This document shows positions 1 through 10,767 of a DNA stretch of 64,000 nucleotides, piece by piece. This DNA is from Nitrospirota bacterium (GTDB lineage: Bacteria > Nitrospirota > Nitrospiria > Nitrospirales > Nitrospiraceae): contig JBFMAX010000001.1 in the NCBI GenBank assembly GCA_040755395.1, positions 496,001 through 560,000 on the forward strand, given 5' to 3'. A program made the translations under genes and the position numbers. The notes below the pieces were generated by a model, which saw only the letters and a list, made by a program, of their open reading frames with translations, did not search any database and was not told the origin of the DNA. Every line of letters starts with the position of its first letter. Within the stretch, counting starts at the first letter, position 1.

Positions 1-389
1 GCCAGCATCATACGGGACGAGAGTCCCTTATCGTGAATGCCCGGATCCACAGTCAGCCGTGTGATTTCCACCGTATCCGGCTCTTTCCGAAGACGATATC
101 CGGGAAGCAAACAGGGTCGGAACTCCGACTCCAACATGAACGGCCCGGGCGGCGCCAGGATACGAAACAAGCCCGCCAGGGTCCCATTGTCCATGAACAG
201 ACCGACCGATGTTGCCCAGGCGTCATAAGAATCCACCTCCAATTCGATGGGCGAGGCCGGCACCCATTGCAGCCGGTCGACAAAGACTTTGTGGCGCAAC
301 CGATAAGCTTCCACAAGATCTTGTTGCTCCGTGAGCGTTTTGACCAAAAACCGCCCCTCATAGAACGCGATCTTCCTCCAGCCCTCCAT
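1..389 (-). CDS. luxI: LuxI-family acyl-homoserine-lactone synthase (5' part, cut by window edge)
   Basis: The minus strand from ATG at 389 is open to the left edge (129 codons). The protein begins MEGWRKIAFYEGRFLVKTL. It carries the N-terminal LuxI-type pattern: an R-x-R-x-x-V-F stretch (YRLRHKVFVDRLQW, residues about 27-40), an E-x-D-x-Y-D motif (ELEVDSYD), an arginine in LFRILAP, an ESEF motif, and EITRLTVDP near the cut. LuxI enzymes condense S-adenosylmethionine with an acyl donor to make a diffusible acyl-homoserine lactone. A GGGAGG ribosome site lies just upstream of 389, and a lux-box-like palindrome lies about 73 bp upstream of the start. The C-terminal acyl-chain-selectivity half is outside the window, and no autoinducer-binding LuxR is visible here. 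The family call rests on the motif pattern and is fairly secure; product and activity are inferred. Confidence 0.85.
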   Translation of the reverse strand, partial: MEGWRKIAFYEGRFLVKTLTEQQDLVEAYRLRHKVFVDRLQWVPASPIELEVDSYDAWATSVGLFMDNGTLAGLFRILAPPGPFMLESEFRPCLLPGYRLRKEPDTVEITRLTVDPGIHDKGLSSRMML

Positions 390-460
390 GGCCGCCTCCC
401 TTCTTGTGCGCAAGAATGCGCTGTCAGGGAACCCGTCATGGTCGAAATTCCATTTTTTGT

Positions 461-482
461 CACCTGGCGGAGTCGCCAGGTG
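461..482. promoter_or_regulatory. lux-box-like palindrome between luxI and a response regulator gene
   Basis: A perfect 9-4-9 inverted repeat (CACCTGGCG, gap GAGT, CGCCAGGTG) contains the 20-mer ACCTGGCGGAGTCGCCAGGT. It matches 13 of 20 positions of the classical Vibrio fischeri lux box, including both ACCTG/CAGGT ends. It sits 73 bp upstream of the luxI start, where a LuxR-type activator would bind, and 71 bp before the divergent regulator gene. On the luxI strand the palindrome is followed by an A-run, not a T-run, so it is not an intrinsic terminator. Confidence 0.65.
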
Positions 483-552
483 TGCCGGCCGGTTTTCTTT
501 GGCATGCTGGAGGGAAGAAACTGCCCGGTTTTACCCCTAGCCGGAGGAACCC

Positions 553-1236
553 ATGGACAGGCACAGCGGCAAGTCCATTCACGTGTATATCGTGGACGAT
601 CACGAAGTCGTGCGGGCCGGATTACGGACCATCCTGGAATCCGCTCCCGACATCACCGTCGTCGGTGAAGCGGGCGCCAGAACGGAAGCGGTCCAGGAAG
701 TCGTTCGCCTGACACCTGATCTCGTGTTGATGGACGTGCGTTTGAAACAGAGCAGCGGCATCGAAGCCTGCCGGGATATCCGGAGAGTCTGCCGCGAAAC
801 CCGTGTCCTGATGCTCACCGCCTTTGCCGAGGAAGACCTTGTCCTCGACGCCGCGTTGGCCGGCGCCCACGGCTATCTTTCCAAGTTCGCGAGCAGCGCG
901 GCCCTGATCAGCGCGGTGCGAGCGATTGCGGCAGGCCGGACGGTGTTCGACAGGACGATCGCGGGGCGGGCGTTCGAGATGAGACCTGTCCTCGCCACGA
1001 AACCCAGGACAGGACCGGAGAGCCTGACCGCGCAGGAACAGCGTGTCCTGACGCTGGTCGCGGAGGGTAAGACCAACAAGGAAGTCGCGGCTGAACTCGA
1101 CCTGAGCGAAAAAACCGTCAAGAACTATCTCGCCAATATCTACGACAAGCTCAACATCTCGCGTCGCGCACAGGCTGCCGCTCTCTATGCCAGAGGGATG
1201 AGGGCGGTCGCTCAATATACCGTGCGAACACACTGA
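553..1236 (+). CDS. NarL/FixJ-type response regulator (REC + LuxR-type HTH)
   Basis: A 227-residue two-component regulator. An N-terminal receiver domain (about 10-125) has the acidic pair VDDHE, the phospho-acceptor Asp in LVLMDVRL, a T in MLTAF and the conserved Lys in GYLSKF. A C-terminal LuxR-type helix-turn-helix (about 155-215) has the usual LTAQEQRVLTLVAEGKTNKE start and a KTVKNYLANIYDKL recognition helix. The start follows GGAGGA at 543-548. It is divergent from luxI and shares a 163-bp intergenic region that contains the lux-box-like palindrome. It has a receiver in place of an autoinducer-binding domain, so it is not the expected cognate LuxR. Its sensor kinase is not adjacent. Confidence 0.93.
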   Translation: MDRHSGKSIHVYIVDDHEVVRAGLRTILESAPDITVVGEAGARTEAVQEVVRLTPDLVLMDVRLKQSSGIEACRDIRRVCRETRVLMLTAFAEEDLVLDAALAGAHGYLSKFASSAALISAVRAIAAGRTVFDRTIAGRAFEMRPVLATKPRTGPESLTAQEQRVLTLVAEGKTNKEVAAELDLSEKTVKNYLANIYDKLNISRRAQAAALYARGMRAVAQYTVRTH

Positions 1237-1407
1237 CATCGGCGCGGAGCCGGCATTTCGGGGGCTCCACGCGCGGCAGTCGTTGCTGCCTTCGCTGTAA
1301 TCGTCGCCGGACCAGCCGCGCCCGGGGTTCGTTTATTTCATTCCCTCCGCCCGGCTCCCTTGAAGCCTTTTCGGCGGCGGCGGCGCTGTCTCGTTTGCCG
1401 GAGCGAA

Positions 1408-1436
1408 TTGACAGATGGCCGTGGTCTCACTAGGAT
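1408..1436 (+). promoter_or_regulatory. sigma-70-type promoter of the YqhA-family gene
   Basis: TTGACA (1408-1413), a 17-bp spacer and TAGGAT (1431-1436), about 115 bp upstream of the ATG at 1552. It is the only promoter-like signal I see in the 315-bp gap 1237-1551; nothing else was recognised there. Confidence 0.5.
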
Positions 1437-1551
1437 ACGGCCCCTGAATGCAGCCGGATACGGTAGACGTCCGAACGTGTAGAGACCCGTTGCTCCTTCC
1501 GCCCGTCACCCCGTGCAGCGAACGCGATCTACCGATCAGCGAGGAGACAGC

Positions 1552-2133
1552 ATGTCCAACGTGACGCATTCCACTCACTCACCGGGCACGGCCACGACCT
1601 CAACTGCGGCGACCACGGACGTCGCCGGCCGCGTCGAGCGCGGATTCGAGGTTATCGTGTTCGCCAGCCGGTGGATTCAAGCGCCGCTCTATGCCGGCCT
1701 GATCGTCGCCGAACTGCTCTACGCGTACAAGTTCCTGGTCGAGCTGTGGGAGATGATCCACAACATCCGCGAACTGACGGAAACGATTTTCATGCTCGGC
1801 GTCTTGTCCCTCGTCGATATCACGATGGTCGCCAACCTACTGACGATGGTCGTGATCGGCGGCTACGCGACGTTCGTCAGCAAGCTCGACCTGGAGGGGC
1901 ATCGAGACCGGCCGGACTGGCTCAGCCACGTGGACCCGGGCACCATCAAGGTCAAGCTCGCGGCCTCGCTGATCGGCATCTCCAGCATTCATCTCCTGAA
2001 AGCCTTCGTGAACGTGAGCAACGTGCCGCCCGAACAGATCAAGTGGCAGATCTTCATCCACATGACATTCCTGGGCTCCGCCATCCTGCTGGCCTGGACC
2101 GACAAGCTGATGCAGAAGGATCGCAAACACTGA
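1552..2133 (+). CDS. YqhA/UPF0114-family inner-membrane protein
   Basis: A 193-residue integral membrane protein of the YqhA (UPF0114, TIGR00645-like) family, whose function is unknown. After a polar Ser/Thr-rich N-terminus of about 35 residues, it has hydrophobic segments around WIQAPLYAGLIVAELLYAY, FMLGVLSLVDITMVANLLTM and a later SLIGISSIHLLKAF, then a last span near the C-terminus. The diagnostic central motif VDITMVANLLTMVVIGGYATF is followed by a cytosolic loop containing the family's WLSHVDPGTIKVKLA. ATG 1552 was chosen over an upstream in-frame start because GAGGAG lies 6 bp before it. The N-terminal extension is longer than in the E. coli protein. It appears to be a single-gene unit. 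Confidence 0.88.
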   Translation: MSNVTHSTHSPGTATTSTAATTDVAGRVERGFEVIVFASRWIQAPLYAGLIVAELLYAYKFLVELWEMIHNIRELTETIFMLGVLSLVDITMVANLLTMVVIGGYATFVSKLDLEGHRDRPDWLSHVDPGTIKVKLAASLIGISSIHLLKAFVNVSNVPPEQIKWQIFIHMTFLGSAILLAWTDKLMQKDRKH

Positions 2134-2468
2134 ACCGTCGTATTTGGAGTGATCCATCCGTCTGTTCAGGACCTCCCGATCCGGCGGGAAGTGTCGGAAC
2201 CGATACCGACGCTGTATCTCTTTCGATAACCGCGCCGAACGGCGCAACGATCCATCAGGCTGAACAGTGAGCGCGTTTCGGCTTCCAGCCGCGGTTTGGG
2301 AATCGCGCGCCGTCGTTCCCGCTCCGGTACGACGGTTGCTTTCCTTGCGATCGGCAAGCTGTGTAGAAAATAGGCGCGAGGCTAGAGGCCGGAGTGACAC
2401 CCGGCACCTTTCCCCCTCGCCCCGAGCCCCTCGCCTCTCGCCCAGCCGCGATTTTCATGATGCATGGG

Positions 2469-2482
2469 TGAGCGATCGCTCA
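2469..2482. promoter_or_regulatory. perfect 14-bp palindrome TGAGCGATCGCTCA in an intergenic gap
   Basis: The 413-bp gap 2134-2546 contains C-rich, G-rich low-complexity sequence (CCCCTCGCC strings near 2400-2450) and this perfect palindrome, 65 bp upstream of the lipoprotein start at 2547. Its core GCGATCGC is the same octamer as the cyanobacterial HIP1 repeat, but a single copy cannot be called a HIP1 site. A regulator-binding role is only a possibility. Confidence 0.3.
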
Positions 2483-2546
2483 TGGAGACAGTTCTGTATG
2501 GCGCGTGCGATCAGCTTAAACATGGATCGTCACAGGGAGGTGGTTC

Positions 2547-3608
2547 ATGAGACGCTCACCTGCGCGGCATCTGACGGCGATCCTGGCCACGGTCCTCTTG
2601 TCTGGATGCGCGGCGTCGGTGGTGCACCTGCGCGAGACGTCCGCGCTGATCGACAAGATCCGGGCTCGCAGGGACCTCGCCGAGCCGTTCGCGCGCTGCA
2701 CCGCGCAGGCCTATCGCGGGCAGCCGGCTGGTCCGGCAGCCGGAACCGGCGCGCCGCAACCTGCCGGCGAAGCCGCAGGGACCTTTGCCGACTCCATTGC
2801 GCTGACGGCCGCAGTGGAGGACAGTCCCATGCTCAAGAGCGATGAAGATGTCGGGACGCTCCTGGTTCTGGTCCGGGAGATGGCCGATCCGGCCGAGCGC
2901 AAGATCGACTTGAATCGGTTGGCGCGGCTGGTTGAACTGGCCAGGCGACTGCATGCTCGGCTGCGGATCGACGAGGACCGGTTGGCCGAGGACACAGCCC
3001 TCTTTGCCCGCCTGCTGCTGGCTTACAACAAGGCCTACTTCGGAGACATCCGCTTTCAAGCCGCACCAAGCCCGGCCGGCGACTCGATCCGAGGCGTGAG
3101 TAAGGTGACGTCGTCGGGGTTCGTGGATCGCAACGGCAACGCGTTCGTCTTCCCGGGGCTTTCATCCGAAGCGGAATTCTCGCCGAAGGCGGACCGCCCG
3201 GTCCGGTTCCGCGCCGGCGAGGTGGAATCACGCCGGGTGGTTTCCGACCTGGTCCGCGTCTTTTTGGAAGCCCTCTTCGACGCCGCCTTTCGCGTGCCGG
3301 CCGAACAGAACGCCACCGCGGTCACGGTCACATGGGGCGACCCGCCGCGCGCCTATCCGAAGTTCGACGCCGACCACCCGCCCATCGCCCTGGACCGGTT
3401 CGCACGGGTGTCGCGCGACGCGCTGCGCGCGGAGGCCGCCGTGACGTCGGTCGTCGGCAAGGCCGTGCGCGGCGCCGGTGTGTTCGGCACGAATAACGAG
3501 ACCTTGGCGGCGGCGCTGGAGACGGCCGCCGGCGTGACCGCCAAGAAACTCGCCGAGCACGAACTGTTTTGCTATTTCCTGGTGACAGGCGCATCGGGGC
3601 AGCCCTAG
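2547..3608 (+). CDS. predicted lipoprotein of unknown function
   Basis: 353 residues. A short signal peptide ends in the lipobox LLSGC (Cys about residue 21), so the mature protein should be lipid-anchored. I recognise no catalytic domain. The N-terminal third has helical, charged segments followed by a Pro/Gly/Ala-rich linker (about 55-80). The middle has a Leu/Arg-rich helical region (ARLVELARRLHARLRIDEDR) and the C-terminal part is mixed with many Ala. GGGAGG precedes the ATG by about 7 bp. The next gene on the same strand, 108 bp downstream, is a membrane-bound patatin-like lipase, so the two may work together at the envelope; this is inference. Confidence 0.8.
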   Translation: MRRSPARHLTAILATVLLSGCAASVVHLRETSALIDKIRARRDLAEPFARCTAQAYRGQPAGPAAGTGAPQPAGEAAGTFADSIALTAAVEDSPMLKSDEDVGTLLVLVREMADPAERKIDLNRLARLVELARRLHARLRIDEDRLAEDTALFARLLLAYNKAYFGDIRFQAAPSPAGDSIRGVSKVTSSGFVDRNGNAFVFPGLSSEAEFSPKADRPVRFRAGEVESRRVVSDLVRVFLEALFDAAFRVPAEQNATAVTVTWGDPPRAYPKFDADHPPIALDRFARVSRDALRAEAAVTSVVGKAVRGAGVFGTNNETLAAALETAAGVTAKKLAEHELFCYFLVTGASGQP

Positions 3609-3716
3609 AGCTCGAAAGCGCCCCTTCACCGTCACCTTATTTCCCGAGCGGGAAGGGGTGCGAGTGAAGTTATCGGCTGCCCGCCGCCTGTTATTCTCTG
3701 CAAAGAAGGAGCGTCT

Positions 3717-5489
3717 ATGACCGAGCACGTCGTCCACACAGCCGGCACCAAAGCAGTCCCGCCGCCGGCGCCGCAGCCGGGTCCCTGGCAGCGGCTCAGG
3801 CGTCCTCCGTTCACCGTCAAGAATCTCCTCTCCGATCTGCTCGCCATCACCTCGGTGCTGGGACTCGCCTGGAAGTTCGACCTGATCACTCCCTATCTCT
3901 ATCTGTTTCTGGCGGTGTATGCGTTGATGACGGGGTACTGGTTTTGGAGGTTCCGCCGGGCGGCGGGCAAGGATCAGGTGCGCCTGGTACGCGCGCTGGC
4001 GGGGAACGGTCGAAGACTGGTCGCCGTTTTGTATGCGCTCGTGGGGCTCTACACTCTTCTTCGATTCCACCAGGTGGCCGAACGAGCAGCGATCGCGATC
4101 GGCTGGGGCGCGCTGGGTTGGCTGATCGTTTGGCCTCTCATCACGGAGGGGGCGCGCACGGAAAAACTCATGATGCGGTGCTTCACGATCGGAAGTTCCA
4201 TCCTGGTCGCGTGGACGATCGCGTCGCTGGCCTACGATCCGTTGAGTTTTTGGATCAGCCCGCGTCAGAACCGGGCGCCGAACCCGACCGTCTACGAGGA
4301 ACGGGAACAACTTCGTCAAGCGGAAGCGCCCGACGTGACGATCGCGGTCGCGCTGTCCGGGGGCGGATACCGGGCGGCGTCGATTCACACGGGAGTGCTC
4401 AAGGCGTTGGAAGCGCACCGCATTCCGATTCATTACCTCTCAACGGTGTCCGGCGGCTCGATCATCGGCTCGTACTACGCGATGGGGCACACCCCGCAGG
4501 ACTTCGCGGAGCTGCTCAGCCGGAAGAAGCCCGGTCTCCCGAACGACCTGTTCCATCTGTGGAACCTGTTCGGCGCGCTCGTGGTGCCGGGGAGAAGCGA
4601 CAGCGACACCTATGCGCGACACTTCGCCCATCTCTACTTCGACGACACGCGCCTCACCCAGATCAGGACCCCGACCTTGCTGGTCAACGTCACCGATTAT
4701 GTCTCGGGTGAACGGAAAGTCTTCTCCAGCGATCCCGCGTCGGGGACAGCGGACGTTCGTCTTGCCGAAGCCGTGGCCGCCAGCGGCGCATTTCCCGGAG
4801 CCTTCGAACCGAAAAAAGTCGGCGACCGGCACTATATCGACGGAGGCGTCGTGGAGAACTTGGGGTTGGAGGGCCTGCGGCAGTTCCTCTTGTCGGACAG
4901 AAAGCCCGCGAAGCCGGACATCCTCATCATTTCGGACGCCAGCAAGGGGGACAAGGACCCGGATCCCGGCGAAAAACGGTTCCGCTTTCAACTCCTCAAA
5001 GACGCGAGTTCTGCCTCGTACCAGGCGCTCCATTTACATCTCTATCGGATCTACACCGATACCAGCTATCACCCCGAGGAGGAGCGCAGCCTGGTTCAAC
5101 CCTATTTCCAGCACCATTCGCACATCTACGGCATCGTCGGAAAGCATGACGACCATCTGTTCGTGTTCGTGCTCAACGGCACCAGCCGGGCAGAGCGACG
5201 CCACATGGAGCGGCGAGGGGAAGAGGACGCAGCCAAAGGGCTTCCGCCGGAGGATGGATCGGTGATCAACAAGCACACCGCGGAAACCGTTGCGAACATC
5301 GCCACGTTGTCGGAATTGACCAAGGCGCAGGTCGTCCAGGGAGTCTGGGTCGGAGAGACCATCGCGGCCAAGTACGCGGGAGCCATCCGCTGCACTTTGC
5401 AGCACCTGCGCCGGGCCAAGTTGGAGAAACAGGCGATCGATCCGGAGAAAGTCCGAACGGATTGCGGCACTGATCCCAATCGGGCATGA
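3717..5489 (+). CDS. membrane-anchored patatin-like phospholipase
   Basis: 590 residues. The N-terminal 180 residues contain several hydrophobic spans (for example LLSDLLAITSVLGLAWKF, YLYLFLAVYALMTGYWFW and a pair around 125-175). A patatin-like catalytic domain follows: an oxyanion-hole glycine motif SGGGYR (about 213), a nucleophile Ser in STVSGGSIIGSYY (about 243; Thr replaces the first Gly of GxSxG, as in related large patatin proteins), and the catalytic Asp in YIDGGVVENLG (about 374). Enzymes of this type hydrolyse acyl esters of lipids. The N-terminal spans suggest it acts at the inner membrane. AAGGAG lies 7 bp upstream of the ATG. The preceding gene encodes a lipoprotein. The substrate is unknown. 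Confidence 0.88.
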   Translation: MTEHVVHTAGTKAVPPPAPQPGPWQRLRRPPFTVKNLLSDLLAITSVLGLAWKFDLITPYLYLFLAVYALMTGYWFWRFRRAAGKDQVRLVRALAGNGRRLVAVLYALVGLYTLLRFHQVAERAAIAIGWGALGWLIVWPLITEGARTEKLMMRCFTIGSSILVAWTIASLAYDPLSFWISPRQNRAPNPTVYEEREQLRQAEAPDVTIAVALSGGGYRAASIHTGVLKALEAHRIPIHYLSTVSGGSIIGSYYAMGHTPQDFAELLSRKKPGLPNDLFHLWNLFGALVVPGRSDSDTYARHFAHLYFDDTRLTQIRTPTLLVNVTDYVSGERKVFSSDPASGTADVRLAEAVAASGAFPGAFEPKKVGDRHYIDGGVVENLGLEGLRQFLLSDRKPAKPDILIISDASKGDKDPDPGEKRFRFQLLKDASSASYQALHLHLYRIYTDTSYHPEEERSLVQPYFQHHSHIYGIVGKHDDHLFVFVLNGTSRAERRHMERRGEEDAAKGLPPEDGSVINKHTAETVANIATLSELTKAQVVQGVWVGETIAAKYAGAIRCTLQHLRRAKLEKQAIDPEKVRTDCGTDPNRA

Positions 5490-5490
5490 G

Positions 5491-5549
5491 CCGGCAGCGG
5501 GAAGGGAATAGCTCAAAGCTATTCGCTGCTCGCTACCGTCTACTCGCCG
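5491..5549. repeat. dispersed repeat, family B (AGCTATTCGCT / GCGAATAGCT)
   Basis: An intergenic copy of a repeat built from GGGAATAGCTCAAAGC and AGCTATTCGCTGCTCGCTA. Related copies lie at about 14170, 21551, 23249, 47768, 48112, 59799 and 60437. The block sits between the convergent ends of the lipase and HerA-like genes and can form a weak hairpin. Confidence 0.75.
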
Positions 5550-5563
5550 TTTTCAGAACCGAG

Positions 5564-8017
5564 TTAATACGCGGGCGTCAGCGCGCCGTGGGCGTCCTGC
5601 CAATGCGGCGCCCAGGTGAGCGCGATCAGGCGGACGGTGATGTTGGTCTTGGTGGGCCGGAGCGCGATGGTCTCGAGGGGTTCGGTCAGCGGATCGATCT
5701 TGGACATCAGGGTGTCCGTTTCCGCCTGAAACTGCGTCTCCAAATCGGCGAGTTGCTTGCGGATCGCCTCGATGTTTTCCTCCGCGCGGGCGACGTCTTG
5801 GGCTTCCTTGATGGACCGGCCGACGCCCCGAGCCGCGGTCGTGGCCTTCCCCAGCGTGGTCGCGCTGATCGTCTTTCTGCCGAGAAACGCGCCCAGCAAC
5901 GTCGCACCCAATGAGATCGCGGTCTGCAGATGTTGCGCCTTGGCCTGCTCGGCTTCCCGTTCCTTGGCCTGCTCGGCGCGACGAAGACGTTCCTGCAACG
6001 CGGCCATCTTGGGTCCGTACTTGCGGCGGAGTTGCTCCGTCACCTGATCCCGCCACTCGTGCGCGAGCTGGTGCAGCCGGATGCGAAAATCCCGTTCGCT
6101 CTCGCCGGGCTTGGACACCTCCTTCAACGACGGGCTTCTGAACAACTCGACCTTCTGAGTGCGGTAGAGCCAGTTTGCAAAGTCCTTGCTCCACACGTCG
6201 TACCTCTTCTTGTTGCCGGCCGAGGAGGGAAGCGACCCGTACCGCGCCGGGTCCTGCGGAACCCGTTCAAGATCGGCCACGGCCACGTCGGTTTCGGCGG
6301 CGTCATCCCAGTCCACCGCCACGGGCGCGTCGGTCACCCGCGCGAGAAACACGCGATCTTGGAAGAGGTCCACACCAGCCTTCGCATCGGCCACCTGAAT
6401 CTGCGCCGCCCCGAGCAGCTTCGGTTGATAGACCAGTTCACCGTCTTTGGGACGGACGCCGCGGACGGGGATGAAATACTGCGGCACGTCGGGCGGCAGC
6501 AACGGACGTGAAACGTGACGCGTGACGCGTGATGCGTCAGGCGTAGACTGAGGCTTCTGACTTCTCTCGCCTAACGTTTCACGCTTCACGCTTAACGCAT
6601 CACGCCTCACGGGGTCCATCAGCTTCTTGATCTGATCGCGGGTGAGCGGGCCGCGCAGGTAGGAGAGCGTCCAGCGGGTTTCGAACACGACCGGCGCATC
6701 TTCATGGACGTTGTTCATCAGGAAGATCCGGCTGCCCAGCCCGGCCAACAGTTGTTCCATCTTTTGCCGGTCGAAGCGCTTGCCGCCGCCGGCCGCCGCG
6801 CCTTCGAGCCCTTCCAACACGCGCGCCTTGTCCCGCTCGGTCTGCAAGCGGCCGATGAACCAGGTGCCGGTATTCGCCAGGCCCTTGTAATCGAGATCGA
6901 CCGGGTTCTGGGTGGCGAGCACCACGCCCAATCCGAACGCACGGGCCTGCTTGAGAAGCGTGAGCAGGGGTTGCTTGGAGGGCGGATTGGCGACCGGCGG
7001 GAAATAGCCGAAGATCTCATCCATATACAGGATGGCGCGGAGGCTCGTCGTGCCCGCCTGGGTGCGGACCCACCCCAGCGTCTGGCTCAGCAGCAGCGTG
7101 ACGAAAAACATACGCTCGGCGTCGCTCAGGTGGGCGATCGAAAAGATGGCGATCCGAGGCTTGCCTTCCGCGGTGTAGAGCAGCCGGCCGATGTCCAACG
7201 CGTCGCCTTCCAGCCAAACCGAAAAGCCCGGCGCAGCCAGCAGATTGTTGAGTTGCATGGCGAGCGCGAACCGGTCCTTCGCAGGATAGAACGATTCCAG
7301 ATCGACCACGCCCACGTGAGAGACCGGCGGGGCTTGAATCTGCCGGATCAGCGTCGCGAGGTCCAGGTCCTGCCCCCGCTTCCACGCCGTCTCCAGGATG
7401 GTCGAGATGAGGATGTGCTCGCGGCTCTTGATCGGATCGGTCTCGATGCCCAAGAGGCCCAGCAAGCCGGTGGCGGTGGTGCTGATCCGTTCGCGCAAGC
7501 GTTCCGCGTCGTCGAGGTTGTCGCCCGACGGGGCGGCGAACGATTTCACAATCGACACGGGCAGGCCGGCATGGCTCCCCGGCGTGTAGACGACGAACTC
7601 GGCGGCATCCCGCAGGCGCTGGATGCGGGTTCCGTCCTGTCCCCACTCGGCCAGGCCTTTCCTCCACAGCTCCGCCTGCTGCCGGGCGTAGTCCGCCGGG
7701 GACAGGCCCTTGTTGCGCGCCTCGTCTTCATTGATCCAGGGCGCGAAGTCTTCAGCGCGCAGCTCGGGGAAGGTCAGGAGGAGATTGGCCAAGTCGCCTT
7801 TCGGATCGATGACGAGGGCGGGAATACCGTCGAGGGCGGCCTCTTCGAGCAACCCGATGCAGAGGCCGGTCTTGCCGCTCCCGGTCATCCCGACGCAGAT
7901 TGCATGCGTGACCAGATCCTTCGAGTCGTAGAGCAGCCAACCCAACTTGGGCTTCTTTTTGGCCGGATCATACGGACGGCCGAGATAAAAGGCGCCGAGC
8001 TTTTCGAAGTCTTGCAT
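5564..8017 (-). CDS. HerA-like (DUF87-type) ATPase
   Basis: A large P-loop ATPase of the HerA/FtsK clan, 817 residues from ATG 8017. Walker A is GMTGSGKT (about 43-50), followed by LVIDPKGDLANLL; Walker B is AILYMDEIFGYFP (about 330); LATQNPVDLDYKGLANTGTW is the typical later motif. The C-terminal 200 residues include a strongly charged coiled-coil stretch (ERLRRAEQAKEREAEQAKA) and a Gly/Ala-rich segment. HerA-type ATPases translocate DNA or act as motor partners; no NurA nuclease gene is adjacent. The second ATG (8017) is preferred to 8023 because GAGG lies 6 bp before it. The linker near residues 470-505 is encoded by a dispersed repeat (6508-6611). Confidence 0.85.
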   Translation of the reverse strand: MQDFEKLGAFYLGRPYDPAKKKPKLGWLLYDSKDLVTHAICVGMTGSGKTGLCIGLLEEAALDGIPALVIDPKGDLANLLLTFPELRAEDFAPWINEDEARNKGLSPADYARQQAELWRKGLAEWGQDGTRIQRLRDAAEFVVYTPGSHAGLPVSIVKSFAAPSGDNLDDAERLRERISTTATGLLGLLGIETDPIKSREHILISTILETAWKRGQDLDLATLIRQIQAPPVSHVGVVDLESFYPAKDRFALAMQLNNLLAAPGFSVWLEGDALDIGRLLYTAEGKPRIAIFSIAHLSDAERMFFVTLLLSQTLGWVRTQAGTTSLRAILYMDEIFGYFPPVANPPSKQPLLTLLKQARAFGLGVVLATQNPVDLDYKGLANTGTWFIGRLQTERDKARVLEGLEGAAAGGGKRFDRQKMEQLLAGLGSRIFLMNNVHEDAPVVFETRWTLSYLRGPLTRDQIKKLMDPVRRDALSVKRETLGERSQKPQSTPDASRVTRHVSRPLLPPDVPQYFIPVRGVRPKDGELVYQPKLLGAAQIQVADAKAGVDLFQDRVFLARVTDAPVAVDWDDAAETDVAVADLERVPQDPARYGSLPSSAGNKKRYDVWSKDFANWLYRTQKVELFRSPSLKEVSKPGESERDFRIRLHQLAHEWRDQVTEQLRRKYGPKMAALQERLRRAEQAKEREAEQAKAQHLQTAISLGATLLGAFLGRKTISATTLGKATTAARGVGRSIKEAQDVARAEENIEAIRKQLADLETQFQAETDTLMSKIDPLTEPLETIALRPTKTNITVRLIALTWAPHWQDAHGALTPAY
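6508..6611. repeat. dispersed repeat, family D, read in frame inside the HerA-like gene
   Basis: Tandem GACGCGT units (GTGACGCGTGACGCGTGATG) with a mirrored right part (ACGCTTAACGCATCACGC and ACGTTTCAC matching GTGAAACGT), so the block can form a hairpin. It lies inside an intact reading frame and encodes a hydrophilic linker including SRVTRHVSRP. A related unit lies in uvrA at about 8983-9010. Confidence 0.75.
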
Positions 8018-8094
8018 AGACATCCTCGTGATCGGTCAATGGTCATCAGTCACCGGTCAATGGGCCCGGAATCCATTGTGCGCGGCCCTCCCCG

Positions 8095-10719
<2,625 letters not shown>

Positions 10720-10729
10720 AGGGAGCGGG

Positions 10730-10735
10730 ATTATA
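10730..10735 (-). promoter_or_regulatory. -10 element (TATAAT) immediately upstream of uvrA
   Basis: On the minus strand TATAAT ends 10 bp before the uvrA ATG, whose position is fixed by family alignment. A transcript starting the usual 6-7 bp after the -10 box would be leaderless or nearly so. I see no convincing -35 box and no Shine-Dalgarno sequence. Confidence 0.4.
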
Positions 10736-10767
10736 TCATGGGGGCGAGGGAAGAGGACGTGCGCGGG

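Noticed and set aside
461-482. The palindrome next to luxI as an intrinsic terminator
   Set aside because: On neither strand is the stem followed by a T-run; on the luxI strand it is followed by A residues, and both flanking genes point away from it.
53-505. A 150-residue minus-strand ORF over the luxI region
   Set aside because: It is in another frame, rich in Arg/Trp/Ser as typical for a shadow, while the partial LuxI frame matches family motifs.
33-712. Plus-strand ORFs opposite luxI and into the response regulator
   Set aside because: They have no ribosome site, low-complexity composition and overlap two well-supported genes.
2469-2482. GCGATCGC as a HIP1 repeat showing a cyanobacterial origin
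   Set aside because: Only one copy was noticed; HIP1 is meaningful only as a frequent genome-wide octamer.
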